Assembly: GCA_022497155.1 (NCBI GenBank)
Contig: MU385741.1
Location: 62,001 to 126,000, forward strand
DNA: 64,000 nucleotides
Direction of reading: 5' to 3'
Source: Whalleya microplaca
Taxonomy: Eukaryota > Ascomycota > Sordariomycetes > Xylariales > Xylariaceae
How positions within the stretch are numbered: position 1 is the first letter of the stretch; each line of letters begins with the position of its first letter. The notes beneath the pieces are model-generated. The model ran no database searches, was not told where the DNA came from, and worked only from the letters and a program-made list of their open reading frames with translations. The translations under genes and the position numbers were made by a program. Positions 1-12,048 of the stretch are shown piece by piece.

Positions 1-368
1 GGAGGAGGAGGCTGAGGCTGGAAGGGCGGCCTGCCGCCCAGGCCGCCCACTATGCCGATGGGAGGAGGACTGCCGCGTGAGCCGGTGGAGCGGCGCCTCG
101 AGCGACGGCCGTTCCTCCTCTGGGCGAAGGGCCCGCTCAGGATGTGCGCCGCGAACCGCTTGCGCCAGTCGTCTCTGTCGTCTGCGTGGCGGGTGACGGC
201 GCCTTGGATGCCGTCCCACCCGTACGGGTCATCGCGGTAGACGAACGCCTCGGATGGCGAAGATGACCATACCGAGGACCAGGAATCGATCGATTCGTCC
301 GAATATTGGGAAGAGGTATCGGAGCCAGAGATGTACCCGTTGGGTCGCGGGGATCCGTGGTGGGCCAT
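1..368 (-). CDS. Partial Ser/Arg/Pro-rich protein, 5' end only
   Basis: Reading leftward from an ATG at 368-366, the frame stays open for 122 codons to the window edge, so the 3' part is missing. The N-terminus is Ser/Asp-rich, with a run of SSQYSDESIDSWSSVWSSS around residues 20-40. It is followed by a charged stretch (DDRDDWRKRFAAHIL, about residues 71-85), an Arg-rich block (RRNGRRSRRRS) and a Gly/Pro/Gln-rich tail that runs off the edge. Codon use is strongly GC3-biased, as in the confirmed genes here. I recognise no domain, and low complexity makes a function call unsafe. An intron could end the exon before base 1. The open frame is seen directly; that it is a gene is inferred from composition and length. 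Confidence 0.6.
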   Translation of the reverse strand, partial: MAHHGSPRPNGYISGSDTSSQYSDESIDSWSSVWSSSPSEAFVYRDDPYGWDGIQGAVTRHADDRDDWRKRFAAHILSGPFAQRRNGRRSRRRSTGSRGSPPPIGIVGGLGGRPPFQPQPPP

Positions 369-1849
369 TATAACGAGGGTGGGATGGATCTAAGCTGCCT
401 TTATACTTCTAAAGACGGCACTGCTTGAGCTTGGGAATGGGGCGGACAGCACTTCTTGCCTCAGCCCTGAAATGTGATGAAACCAGGGTTGTCCCTGTGG
501 TGATCTTCAGATCGACTTGGATCAAGATGAGATCGTGACAGCCTATTGGGACGCCACGAGTATGTGAAAACGAGGCAAAGGAGGGAGGTTGGGGTGAGGC
601 CTATTGTCCTAGACAACTGGGGCGACGTAAACACTATTATATACTTCCAAGATGGTGCGCATGCCACCCTCGACGGCTTCCAGCACTGCCAGGCAGGGCA
701 AAGAGCTTATGTGCCCGGTTGCTGTGTGCTCGGGCAACACCTCCCCCTGTCAGTCATGATGCATGCATCACTAGTATACACGCCTAGCTGAGCCAACACA
801 TGGAATAATGGTGGGGTAGGATACCCTGATAATACAGCTATCGATTCGATGGGAATTTGCAGCCAACTGCATATAGTAACTACGTAAGTTTCAAGGTCAG
901 CCGAATAGAGAGGGTGCGTCAGTGGTCAATGGCAGTTCTTGCGGTCTGCGGCCGAGGCAGCCTCATCCCCTCCTGCAACCAGTAAGCCAGTCAGACTCTG
1001 TTTGCCCCATTTCTTCGTGGGTGCTCGCCGCTTGGCTGCAGATAACTACGTCCACCAATGATAGGAAGCATCCCCAGAGCAGCAGCCACTATCGCCCCGT
1101 TTGGAAGGGAAGGTCGAGACGGGGGTCCGGAGGCAGTTGGTGGCATGCTGAGATCTGAAACCAATGTGTAGTTGTGAGTCTGGCGTTGTAAGAGCCTCAT
1201 CGCCCGGTTGCTAGGCAGAACATCAACTCGTCCTCGTTGTATGGAAACACGCTCCCATCTAGCCTGCATTTGGGCATCAACGGCATTGTATCCTACCTAT
1301 AGTATTTAGGACAGAGTGGAGAATAGCAGCTACATATTAGCAGAAGAGAAGAGGGTCCAAGTGCCTAGGTATTAGTCGAGATTCCGGGGCCTATAGGTGT
1401 CGGATTCGCTAGACCGATTATACCTAGGTATGGTTTCAGCTAAGCATACCGAGGACTATTGCCTGGCCGGCTCCGTTCCGGTGATATTGATTGGTAGAGG
1501 TTGGTGAAAACATGCGGCTTCCACGCTCTACCGGCTTTTGGAATAGAGCTCGAATTATACGGTAAAATTTGGCTGTGCTAATCCAGTGATGGGGGGTATA
1601 TGCAAGCCACGTCTCTTCCAGATACATACATACACGAAGTGAAGCTCACCTATACCTTCATCCCACGCCTAAGCATGGCCAGGGTTTAGGCGTCTCCAAC
1701 TGGCAGGTTGACGGGTCAATTGGAGCCAGTCATCAACGTAGCTGTACCTTGACAGGCTTGTATGAGCAAGAAGGCTTGAGTGCCAATAATGCAAGATTGT
1801 GATATCTGACATTGCACATATGTATGACGAAGATCACGACCTCGTCCAA
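369..1849. other. Intergenic, no gene seen
   Basis: The stretch lies between the left-edge gene (starting leftward at 368) and the 3' end of the Egt2-like gene. Only short overlapping frames under 95 codons occur, without fungal coding bias or plausible splice partners. The right part is the probable terminator region of the minus-strand gene, and the left part the promoter of the edge gene. Nothing else was recognised. Confidence 0.5.
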
Positions 1850-3302
1850 TCAAGCTTTCTCTTGCTCACCTTTTACCCTGCTGCAAAGCTCAAGGAGTAC
1901 ATGGGCAGCCCATTCAAAATCGGCTCGCTCTAGGTAGACCTGGCCGGAGATTCTGATCCAGAACGCACCGGCATAAAATCTCGTCGCTATGAATGTGTCA
2001 AACTCATCCACGCTCGTCTTAGTTATCCAGTCAGCTATCGCGTGTGCTTCCCCCGCGGGGATCCTCTTGCCTGCGGGCTTGTGCTTGTGCTCCCATCGGT
2101 CTTCTATCGGTGCTCCGATAGGCTCAATCTCCAGAGGCAGCCTTACGTTCGTGAAGCAACACTCTCCAAGGGTTCCTGTGCTGTTCTCGAGGACCTGCGT
2201 GCCCATGATTGCTGCCATCAACTCGCCACCCCCTCTTGCGACAGTCTGGCAATAACTGCGCGCATGCTCTTCGCCACCGCAAACATCGCGCCTGAACCTC
2301 AGCGCCTCTATAACACAGATGTATGGCGTAGTATCTACAGTGGACACCTTTTCGAACAAGTGGACAAAATAACGTGTCCCGGGTACTACCTCCCGTTGGG
2401 CACCAGGCAGGTAGCCTTCTGCGGTTGGCAAAGTTGTCTTAATCCACGACTGGTTACGATAAGGCACGTACAAAACGGCGCACCCACGCGGTACCATGAG
2501 CCACCTATCCAGACTCAGCCGCAGACATTCTATGGGAATCGACGGGACACACAGAGCGAACAGTAGGAAACGGGCAAGCTCACTTGTAGCAGTTGCTGAA
2601 GAAGAAATCAGGTTCGACTTGAGAAAGATGACGTAGATCGATATGACCAATCCCGTGCGCACCATCTATGCAGCTAGTAATACTATATTCCTTACAAGCA
2701 GACACTAGAGCTTCCCAGGGGAAGCGGACGCCCGGGAATGTGAGTACGGTATCAAATACGGCCAACTTCACTGTCCTACCCTGCTGCCGGATCGCGAGGA
2801 CGGCTGCGCGGAAGGCGGCGACAATCTCCGCATCTTCAACCGGATAGGTGAGCTGCATGCAGTAACTCTTGACTGCAGTCGTCTCCTCGAGAGACTGTAT
2901 GGTCTTCAGGCATGCGTCATATATCGTGCTGAAGTACAGGATGACGTCGCCGTCTTTATACGACAGATTCCGCAAGATGGTGTTGAACGCGGTAAGTGCG
3001 TTTGGCACGAAGACCACCTCATCGGTCTCTGCCCCCAACAGTGGAGCGACGGAATCCCTTGCTTCCCGCAGGAGTCTGGGATAGGAGAAACGGATGAACG
3101 TGTCTGGCCGCGCCTCAGTCTTGCGTTGTAGCTCCTGCTGGTAGTCCCGAACACGTGAAGGGAAGGCCCCGAAGGAGCCATGATTTAATGGAGTATACGA
3201 AGGTGCGAAGTTAAAGTGAGCACGGCGCATCTCTCTTCCAAAGGGCGTCACTGTGCTCGATGTCGACGGTTCATCGTGGGTCATTTTCATTTTCATTCTC
3301 AT
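1850..3302 (-). CDS. Egt2-like PLP-dependent C-S lyase (class V aminotransferase fold)
   Basis: Two exons, 3302-2584 and 2504-1850, give 457 residues. The 79-bp intron (donor GTGAGC, acceptor ATAG) splits the Lys codon of the PLP motif. The family is fold-type I PLP enzymes; the closest relative I recall is fungal hercynylcysteine sulfoxide lyase (Egt2), the last step of ergothioneine synthesis, which releases the thiol. Visible marks are the N-terminal LNHGSFGAFPSRV (about 40-52), the cofactor Asp in CIDGAHGIGHIDL (about 214-226), the Schiff-base Lys240 in SNCYKWLMVPRG, VLENSTGTL and the C-terminal QVYLERADFEWA. Length fits the roughly 470-residue family. Fungi carry several paralogues, including isopenicillin N epimerase-like ones, so the substrate is inferred. 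The start sits in a repetitive MRMKMKM segment; MTHDEP seven codons in is also possible. Confidence 0.88.
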
Positions 3303-6300
3303 TCTCAGTCTTATAAATCCGATGGTGGATTTTGAGACGCCGATGTCAGAACAGACGTGTTAAGTCTTACATACGACTTTTGAAAACTTGCCGGGCAATC
3401 GGCGCTTAGAACCGTCCTGTTTGGATGAAATTGAGACGATTATGGCGATTTCAACTGAAGATTATTTCAGGATGAACCCGGGAGAGTTCACAACATTCTG
3501 CTGTACCACATTGCACCATGTGCCTTCGGGGTTACCCACCACAGGCTGGTCCCCACAAAGTCGGCCAAAGAATTGATCAATCAGCAAAGAAATGCCCGTC
3601 TTATTATCTGATGTAGTGGTCCGTGGCCAAGCTGAAGCTTTCTGATCTTTCTGATCTATCGGCACACTACAGATCTGTACGCATATGGGGTCAAAGCTCC
3701 AGAATTGTAGTTTATAAGCTCGCCACTATCGGGTTCTCAGTCGCACGTTTGAACTCAAGGCAAGCCTGGCAAGGTCCAGACCTCGAGTGAAGTTCATGTT
3801 GAAGGGGTTTATTGAGTGGGCTAGCTAGAAAGAGAAGCTTGGCCCTGCGATGGAACGAACCAATGGAACAGTCTTCGGGTGTATTATTTATTAATTGCAG
3901 ATGTTGTCATAATGAAAACTGCCGGAACAAACGGCAGTGCCTTCAAACAGGTCATGCCAGGTGGTAGGTACCTATATACGATGGGCTTCTTCTTGTAGGG
4001 AGTCTGTAGGTGTCGACCTAGTAAAGCCAACGCCGCCGTGCCGGTTTCCAAAACGTGCTGTGATGAGATTATTAGTGATTAGCATATCACTAAATCATTA
4101 AATCTATTTTTGGTGCCCATAGTCTGGCAGTTGTGAGACTTTAGTTGCTGAGGCCATATCGCTAGTGCAGCCGAGAACCGTTCTCACAACCTAAAAGCTT
4201 CTTGTTGCTCCCCGAAAATTACATCACACCGGAAAACGAACCAAGCTTAAAAGTTAAAACTGACTCGGTCCCGTCCCAGTTGTTCAGCCCGCGCATATCT
4301 CTTGTTTACTTTGAGATACTCGATTATGCCGATTGTGCAAAGGGCGTAGGTGGCATGTAGACGAAGCTGACAATGTCGACGACTTGCAAAGCCAAGGCAT
4401 GTTGGAGATTATACGACAATCGTCAAATAATGAGTACTCACGGTGAGCATCATGATATGATACACATGTTTTCGATATGCTGGAGAGTCTTCAAGGGTAC
4501 TTTACCCGCTCGGTTTTCTTTCCCAGCTAGTACTATGGTTATGTACGGTGGTTTGGACTCGACATAGCATGTACAGTAAGTAAACAAGGGGAGGTAGGTT
4601 ATAACTCACTAAATAAACCTGCTCACCTGCACCACTCCAGCACTCTCCCCGCTGCACCCTATTTCTGTGTGCATAAAATATGATACAAGCGAATGCTGGT
4701 CTCGTCGGACCCGCAGCGGTGGCGGTTTTGCTTTTGTGCAAGTTTCCAACCGAACCATACCCAACCTACCAACCAACTCGATACGAGGGACGACGGAAGC
4801 CGTATCTGGTTGTATCTTGTCTTCGAGAAAAAGAAGTATTCAGATCATTTACCTTGGATTCGATCTCAAGTGTACATATATATCAGTCAATATTATTCAA
4901 TATTTTTATATTGTACATACGCAGTGTACATACATAACGCACTTCCTCCCATGGGACTGTGTTCCTGCTTTCATCACCTGCAGGCCGGCGATCTTTCATC
5001 GAGAGCATAATCTGCACTCGCAGCAAGTACCATACCAAGGATCTCTCACTAGTATTTACTAGAGATATACTAGAGAGCAAGTGCCGATTCGCGGGCCCCA
5101 TCCAGGTGTGGAATTTCACTGCATTTCGCCCATTTCTTCGCAATATTAACTACTACCACTAGCAGCCATAAATTATAATAGTCCCCAGCAGAGTTTAAGT
5201 TAAACCAGGGCAGGCCGCCTTGGTGGGAAGACCCGGACGAATGATACAACACGAAACTCCAGGATCCGAGAGTCCTGAACGTGCTGAACAGTGAACACCA
5301 CTCTGGACCACCCTCTCGACCACCACAATAGCCTTCTTCGCTCCACTTTGTCTGGCACGGCAAACCTGGCTCGTCCGGCTGTATTGCCAGTATTGGACAA
5401 CAAGATCTATCCATTCCCCCTCTTTTTCTCTTCTCGTGTTTTTTTAATGTCGTCCGGGAGGGATCTTGTTTAGACCTCCCCATATTGAATAGGCTCAAGT
5501 GGCAGAGTGGGTTGCGAGCGAATCTGTGTTAACAGCACATATTACCATAGTACCGTGAAAATACGGCCCATTTTACCTAGGCTTAAAGTGGACTGATGCC
5601 ATTTTACATGATCATGGTGAATTACATTCCACATTGAAATGACACGATCGACTGCTGAGAACAACATTTGAACCAGAGAGCTGAGAGGAGTAGGTAGTGC
5701 TGGCTGGCTGCCGGAATCCCCCCCCTTTGCGCTCTCGCTCTCTCACACACTCTCTGTATCCATGTATGTATGTATATGTGTTCGTTCATGTGTTCATGTG
5801 TGTGTGTGTCCATGTGTGTGTTCATGTGTCAATTCCTTTGCAAGCATCGATAACCTAAAGTGCCATCGCCAAGCGATCGAATGGTGCAGTCGGCGGTATT
5901 TGCTCAGATTGTCAGAGTGTAATAAGCATCGAAGACGAATTGGGCGAGACCAAGTGATCGACGCCCGAACCCAATCTTTTCATTCCCTCTCATAATTGTA
6001 ATCCATACATGTAATCCGCACGTGTAGTAGCGGGGACAAGAACAGGAACAAGAAAAAGAAAAGAAGCCCAAACAAGAACTTCTGCTGCCGTAGCATACAT
6101 ACAACATACATCATACATAATTCACCCCAAGAAAGTGTATAACTCGCCAATACCTTACCTCACTTATATATGTAAAGTAAGTTACATGTATGTATGTACT
6201 ATGTAAGACCTTTAGCCTGGCTCGTCTAGGCTTGCCCCCCCCTTCTTCTCTACCCCTTCTCAAAGTCCGAAACCCGCTAGCGTCCAGGCACTTCTTCCCC

Positions 6301-6676
6301 CTGGGCCCTGGACTTGTCTGGTAGCGCTGAACTAACCGGGGGTCCTGTGCCGTAGCCTGTGCCGTTACAGCCACTGGGAATACACAGTCGACTCCTACTC
6401 GTCGGACTCAACTTCACCTGTACAAAACGAACAACTTGCAATTGAACATACCATCGACCGACCGGGCCACCACGACAACACGACTACACGACGCGACGGC
6501 GCCCGATAGAACAACAGCATTGTATAGATTGGAACGTCTGGGGATCACTGTCTCGATGACCATTTGGGGTCGAGGTCGTCGGTCGTGCCCCTAGTGCTGC
6601 ACAGCGCACTCAACTCATCAATTCATCTCATCTCCCTGAAATAGCAAAAAACCCCTGATCGCCAGCAGCAGCCGTC
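3303..6676. other. Long intergenic region between two divergent genes
   Basis: These 3.4 kb separate the start of the Egt2-like gene from the start of the DUF7820-type gene, so both promoters lie here. Frames up to 142 codons occur on both strands (for example 5070-5498 minus), but they overlap each other in several frames and show no motif or codon bias. A TG/TGTA-rich microsatellite lies near 5760-5832. The last 250 bases before 6677 are a C/A-rich leader typical of a long fungal 5' UTR. No tRNA or other RNA gene was recognised. Confidence 0.5.
5760..5832. repeat. TG/TGTA-rich microsatellite
   Basis: An imperfect run of TATG, TGTG and TTCATGTG units directly visible in the sequence. It lies in the non-coding stretch upstream of the DUF7820-type gene. 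No function can be assigned. Confidence 0.8.
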
Positions 6677-9086
6677 ATGAGCAATACTGACAACAAATCG
6701 TCCGAATTGGACCGCACTGCCTCCCTCAGGACGTCGAGGAGGCTGTCCAGTGCCCAAGGCGACGATGATGACTACGATCTGTCGATGGGAGTTGCAGATG
6801 GGTTTCGGCCAATGGAACTATCACAGAATCACGTCTCCAGGCCGTCCGTGTCGTCCATAGACCCTATTTCTGCACGCGTGCCACCGCCGCGGCCGTCGAG
6901 CACCTCAAAACCGCACTGGCCGCGCGAATCTCTAACCTTGCGACACGATGGCTCGTCGACGACGAGCGATTCTGCTGATGAAACGGAACCGAGCAGATCC
7001 TCGAGTGCGTCGACGGAGTCGCCATTCGTCGACCCCGTGACGCCGTACGAGGGTCCGTCGGGTCCGTCGTTCCCCTATCAGATGTACCCGCAAAATGTTC
7101 GGCTCGCACGAACGGCCAGTCTAGCAACCACGTCGACCGTGCCAATTTCCGAGCGGTCGTACAATGGCCCGCGCGGGCCGACGCATCCGTACGGCATGTA
7201 TCCGCAGAACACCGTGGCGGAGGCGGATGGGATGGCGAATCGCCCGGCGCAGAACGATATTAATGTTGGTTTCCCAGGGGCGGCGGACAATTATCAGCGG
7301 AGGATTGGGCCGGAAGGGGAAGAAGCGGCAGATCTGATCGGACCCGACGGACATACCGAGCAGCTGCCTCCTTACACGAGATATCCCGAGGAGACCTACA
7401 ATCGGAAAGCTCTAGGTCTGGAAACGCCCCAGCCGAGGCAAGCCCAGCCGATGCTGGCCATCCCCGGCGCTGGCGGAATTGGCATGGCCACGAGGAACCC
7501 GGAGTTTGCATCGACCGAGGACCTAAGTATTGCGAACTCGCCCCAGTCACGACAATCCGTACGGAGTTTTACATCGGATGCTAGCCAGCGCGAGATCAGC
7601 GCTGCTGCCGCTTTACCCGTCACGGACGAGAAAGCAGAAGCCCAGCCAAGAAGTTGGAGAACGATGGCGAGGAGGAAAGTCATGGGTGTTGTTCCATGCT
7701 GGGCTATTGTCCTGGCCATCGTCGTCCTCCTCATGATGGGGATAATTCTTGGAGCTGTTATCGGCACAGTGTTTAGTCATAATTTCAGAAAGAGACCGCA
7801 GCAAGATGGGTAAGGATGTCTGATATTTTTATCATGTTGGGGCTAATGATGCTAATGTCGTTACCAGGCCTCCCTCACCAGCGGTAACTCCGAGTAATTG
7901 GGATACTCAGCCTGTAGCTACTCTACCTGCAGAATTACCACCTCTACCAGAAGGCATGTATGCCATGCCCCTGATGAATACGCGCGCACCAAATACGTGC
8001 TTCAACGACACAACACAGGCTCAAGCATGGAATTGTAATCTCATATTTGCCCAGCTGTCCATGACGATTCGGAGGCTGGCAGGGGAACCGAACATCTCCG
8101 ACTACACCTTTGCATTCTCGTATAACGATACATACACGCTGAAGAAGGGCGTATATTCGTACGGCATGCAACCGCCCGATCTGACCGATGTGAAGCTCAG
8201 GCTCGTCACGGACGTATATGAGTCGTCCCGAGGTCCGGCATGGAACTTTGAGATTCCCTATAACAAAACAGTCATTCTCCCTGAGCCTTTTCTAACACCC
8301 AGCACGACTGCCTCGACGACGGCCACAGCCACAGCCAAAAAGAGAAGTCATAAAGACCCTCGCATGTTTTTTGGTGGCGACTTTAAGCGCAAGAGCGTGG
8401 CCCAGGTCGGGGACAAGCCGTGGATCTGTCGATGGGACGGTACGTTCCTGGAAACTTTCATCTATGCCGGTCAGAACAGCAGCTTCAGTCACCCCGTTGA
8501 GTCGAACGGTATTGCTACAACCAGCTCTTCCGGCGACAACGGGGTCAGCGCGGCGACTGCCTCGCCCACGGAGGCGGCAGGCGCATCGACTACGGACCCT
8601 GTGAAGCGCCTCGCCCTCAGGGACGAGTTCAAACCTTCGCAAGTCTCCCACGACGGCCCCAAGGACCATTACACCACGCCGATCACCGAGGCTCCTTCCG
8701 TGACGACAACCTCCATCACACCAACCTCGTCCCTGTCGAGTTGGTTCGACAAGGACAACCCCATGCCGCCTAACCCGCTGTCCGTGTACCCGCGCGTCCT
8801 CAAAGTCGAGGAGCGCCGCGTGCCCGGATTCGCCAACGTCGTGCCCGTGTGTCGCCAGTACGAGATCATAGACGAGTATAAGGACCCGCGCCCCGCCCTG
8901 GACGCGAACGGCGACCCGATCGAGGTCCTGCTCTTCGAGGAAGAGGAGGAGGAGGACGCGGCCGCGTTCGAGCCGGAACGCCTGCGACGCAGCATCATCG
9001 AGGAGTACCTCGGCATCCGCAGCAGCCACAGCGCCAAGCTCGCCAACGACATGAGCGACTGCGGCTGCATGTGGTGGCTCACCTGA
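6677..9086 (+). CDS. DUF7820-type single-pass membrane protein
   Basis: Two exons, 6677-7809 and 7868-9086, give 783 residues; the 58-bp intron (GTAAGG...CCAG) follows the membrane segment. Residues 1-330 are low-complexity, Ser/Pro/Thr-rich and probably cytosolic, with two similar copies of a YxGPxGPxxPYxMYPQN motif near 125-180. A basic stretch precedes one hydrophobic helix at about 338-365, so the topology is probably N-in/C-out. The C-terminal half contains paired Cys (NTCFN, WNCNL), an N-glycosylation sequon NDT and a Ser/Thr-rich insertion, and ends with DCGCMWW. This architecture matches fungal proteins annotated as DUF7820, whose role is unknown; I assign that from memory of the family. 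A surface or wall-sensing role would be speculation. Confidence 0.8.
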
Positions 9087-10584
9087 ACGCCGGAAGGTGT
9101 GTATAAATAGCATATGCCTGCCCTCTCCTCTTTCCGGAAGGGGGCAGATGGGCGTTTTTGTACATATTCATCGTTTTCCAGGCGTTCAGGTGGGCTAACT
9201 GGCTGGCTTGGCGGGACTCACGTTTTACATATCATTGGCCGGGTAATCCTTTTTTCTATTTTCTTCAAAAGTGCGGTATCGAACTCTATTTTTCTATCTA
9301 TTCAGTAACTTTGGCGGTTACTACCACTGGGCGTTTGGGACACAATATTTTTTGGATCGATCTACTTCTATCTATTTATCTAGCTTATTCCGGGGCGCAA
9401 CAGTTGTTCTGTGTCTATATCACAGCTGCCCATCGTGTATCTACTTGGTCATACATGCAGACAGAGAGAAATGCTCTCTGTAGAGGAGGTCGAGAGGTTG
9501 GAGGTCAGGTCGAAGGTCGTCTCCTCGTTCGCGTCGGTTGCGGTACTCACTTGGTCCACTGAGGCCATGGAACGATTTCACATACGTGTTTATTTGGGGT
9601 TGGAAGACGAACACCATGTATGTCACGATTTGAAGGAGAGAGTCCAAGTAAAATCTAGGGAGGCAGGGCAGGGAGGAGATGGGAGGTTTATGATGAACAA
9701 ACTATCTATGGATCGTGCTTAGGGCTCCGAACAGCGAGTTGAACGAATGAAGGATGTGTTGCAATGGCATTGCATTGCAATCGATTGTAATTTGTACTAG
9801 AGCTACGATAGATGTCTATAGCGGCTTGCAAATGGCACCAGGGTACACCACATTATGAATTGAGGTTTGTGTGATATCGGTTATACTGTGATTTGAATTC
9901 TGGTAGAGGCATATAGGTAGGTCTCTATGTGTGTGTGCCTATTATGATGTATTCAACAATAGCACATGAAGAGGGAAAGATCAGCCCCGTAGACCTCTTC
10001 ATGGGTATAAGGCCACGATCTGGAGAAAAAACAATATAAGCAAGACTTCGCCTGTAATAACCAACCCGAGGTCACTCCATGGCGTGTACAATGATATTTT
10101 TATCATTCATGTCCACGCTCCCAAACAAGCTTGTAGGCGTGTATAATAGACTATAGGCTTTCTTTGGAGTACCACGACTTGAGACTCTTATACTGTTCGC
10201 TCAGTATTAAGCACCGGCACTGCGATGCGTAAAACCTGTTTTTGAACAGAAAGTATAGTTATTTAAAGCCCTGAGACTTAGGCTCTACCACTACGTAGTA
10301 GGAAGTTGCCTCCCCAAATTCTGACGATCAGGGGGTCGATCATACATGATAATACCAAGCTATATAGACTAATCTCTACATTCTAGAATAAGTGCCATGA
10401 ATCCGTTCCTTGGCGTGAGGAGGCGAATTAGCTATAGCAAGTAGGCACATATAAGGAACGTCGGGACAAGTTTACAAGGAATGAAGGCGTGAAAGGGGTA
10501 TCTTCATGAAGCCTAGCTAGACCTCTTCTCAAACGTACTATACGCTCCCTACCAAGAGAACTGCAAGTATACAGACAACCCGTA
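9087..10584. other. Convergent intergenic region, no gene seen
   Basis: It lies between the 3' end of the DUF7820-type gene and the 3' end of the CCDC174-like gene. The frames here reach 134 codons at most (9158-9562) and look non-coding, with many Phe/Ser/Leu from T-rich 3' UTR sequence. It probably holds two terminators. From about 9720 onward it is AT-richer and featureless. Confidence 0.5.
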
Positions 10585-11748
10585 TCACGATGGAGACTTC
10601 TTCTCTTCCTCGAGGGGCTCCGCCTTTATCTTCTCCTTCTCCTTCTCCTTCTCCTTCTCTTTCTCCCCTTCATTACTACCCGTGCCTGCTGCTGATGACG
10701 GGACCACCGTCCCCATCTCACCCGCAAGCCCCTCCAAAAACCTCTCCGCCATCCTCTCCGCCCTAACCCTCCCAATCCGCCGCCTCCTCTCCTCAATCTC
10801 CCGCTTCCTCCTCTCCCTCTCCCCCTTCCTCTCCTCCCTTACCCGCACCGTCTCCCCCCTCTCCCGCTCCAAACTCTCCATCTCCTGCCTGCGCACCCCC
10901 TCATCCTTGCTAAATTGATAAAACCCCACGCCCTTGGTCCGGATCTCGGCGCCGCCGTCGAAGTGCGCGTCGGGCGGCGGCGTGGGCGAGCGATCCCGCT
11001 TCGAACTTAAGGCGGCCATGGCCTCGGTGGTGGAGAGGGACGGGTCGAAGGCGGAGGTCTGGATCGCGTCGCCGTAGATCAGGCGCTCGGGGGCTTTGAT
11101 GGGACGCGCCGCCATGCGCTCTAGTTCGGCGGCGCCGAGGGCGCTGCGCGCTGCTGAGCGTTGGTGGCGGGATAGGGAGGCGCGGGTGCCGGTGCGCGTG
11201 CGGCCGAATTCGTCTTTGTATTCTACTATCTCCTCCCCACCGTCGGAGTCGGAATCGTTGTCACTTCCTGAGCTTGAAATGTGGTCTGGGTGGGAGGGGG
11301 AGGAGGAGGTAGGATGTTTCTCGGCCCACTTCCGGTCGAAGTCCACGAGCGGCGCCGCCTCGTTCTCCGGCGCGATGTAGTCCCCGCGCTTCATGGCCGC
11401 GTACAGGCGGGCCTTCTCCTCCATCTTGCGGCGCGTGCGCGCGAGGTCGTGCTTCTCGTCCTCGGTGCCGCGGGGGTCCTTGAGCGCGAGCGAGGGCCTC
11501 TCGTCATCATGGTTAGGTTTGGATGAGCTGGTGGCCTTTCGCTTCGCCCTGACGTTGAAGATGTCGTCTTTCGTCTTGGAAGGCCGGGCGCGCCCGGGGG
11601 AGGCGGAGGCGGAAGGGGAGGAGGATGTCGAGGGGGTTGAGAGGAGGGAGGTCAGTTGCGAGGTGAAGGTGAGCGAGCTCGATAAGGGGATCTCCTTCTT
11701 TTGCTTCTTGGTGGGACGTTGCCCGTAGAGGTTTGGATCCTGGGGCAT
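10585..11748 (-). CDS. CCDC174-like coiled-coil nuclear protein
   Basis: A single exon of 387 residues from the ATG at 11748-11746; an in-frame ATG 12 codons upstream (11784) is less likely because MPQDPNLYGQRPTKKQKK is the more natural basic start. Two segments match the CCDC174 family: VEYKDEFGRTRTGTR (about residues 173-187) and VGFYQFSKDEGVRRQEMESL (about 272-291). They are followed by a long Arg/Glu coiled coil. In animals CCDC174 is an exon-junction-associated nuclear protein; the fungal role is inferred from that. The N-terminus is Ser/Pro-rich with a KKQKK basic patch, a possible nuclear signal. The C-terminus carries alternating Lys-Glu encoded by a pure CTTCTC hexanucleotide run. 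Confidence 0.8.
   Translation of the reverse strand: MPQDPNLYGQRPTKKQKKEIPLSSSLTFTSQLTSLLSTPSTSSSPSASASPGRARPSKTKDDIFNVRAKRKATSSSKPNHDDERPSLALKDPRGTEDEKHDLARTRRKMEEKARLYAAMKRGDYIAPENEAAPLVDFDRKWAEKHPTSSSPSHPDHISSSGSDNDSDSDGGEEIVEYKDEFGRTRTGTRASLSRHQRSAARSALGAAELERMAARPIKAPERLIYGDAIQTSAFDPSLSTTEAMAALSSKRDRSPTPPPDAHFDGGAEIRTKGVGFYQFSKDEGVRRQEMESLERERGETVRVREERKGERERRKREIEERRRRIGRVRAERMAERFLEGLAGEMGTVVPSSAAGTGSNEGEKEKEKEKEKEKIKAEPLEEEKKSPS
10631..10665. repeat. Hexanucleotide repeat encoding Lys-Glu
   Basis: Tandem CTTCTC units on the plus strand read GAGAAG on the coding strand. They give alternating Lys-Glu near the C-terminus of the CCDC174-like protein. The repeat is in frame, so unit gain or loss would change length by two residues. 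Confidence 0.8.
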
Positions 11749-12048
11749 CTTGGATGAAACGGCCACTTGGTAAGGACACAGCAAAAGACTGAATCAGGTC
11801 AGGTCAGGTCAGGTTGAGGTGGTGGGAGTTGAAGCGGTTTGGTTATAAATGAATTTGAGTTTGAGACAGTCAATCAATTTACAGTACCTGAAGTGCCCCG
11901 CGATCGGTCATGAATAAGCAGCAAATTTACCCCACGTCCCAGCAAGTCTTGTAACTTGGAAATTCAGCGCATCAATTCATTGACCACTTACATGCGACAT
12001 TCATTCATTCACACCAGAATTGGAGATAAGGAACCTCTTACAACAATC
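11749..12048. promoter_or_regulatory. Shared divergent promoter with short GGTCA repeat
   Basis: About 300 bp separate the ATGs of the CCDC174-like gene (minus) and homoserine dehydrogenase (plus), so the two promoters must overlap. A tandem run of TCAGG units occurs at about 11796-11814. No TATA box at a convincing distance was seen, and no exact TGACTC amino-acid-control site was found. Confidence 0.5.

Noticed and set aside
5070..5498. 142-codon minus-strand frame
   Set aside because: It overlaps other open frames on both strands, lacks codon bias and motifs, and its N-terminus is an arbitrary Lys/Arg stretch.
8292..9113. 273-codon minus-strand frame opposite the DUF7820-type gene
   Set aside because: It is antisense to a well-supported coding exon; a GC-rich third position on one strand opens the opposite frame. 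No motif was seen.
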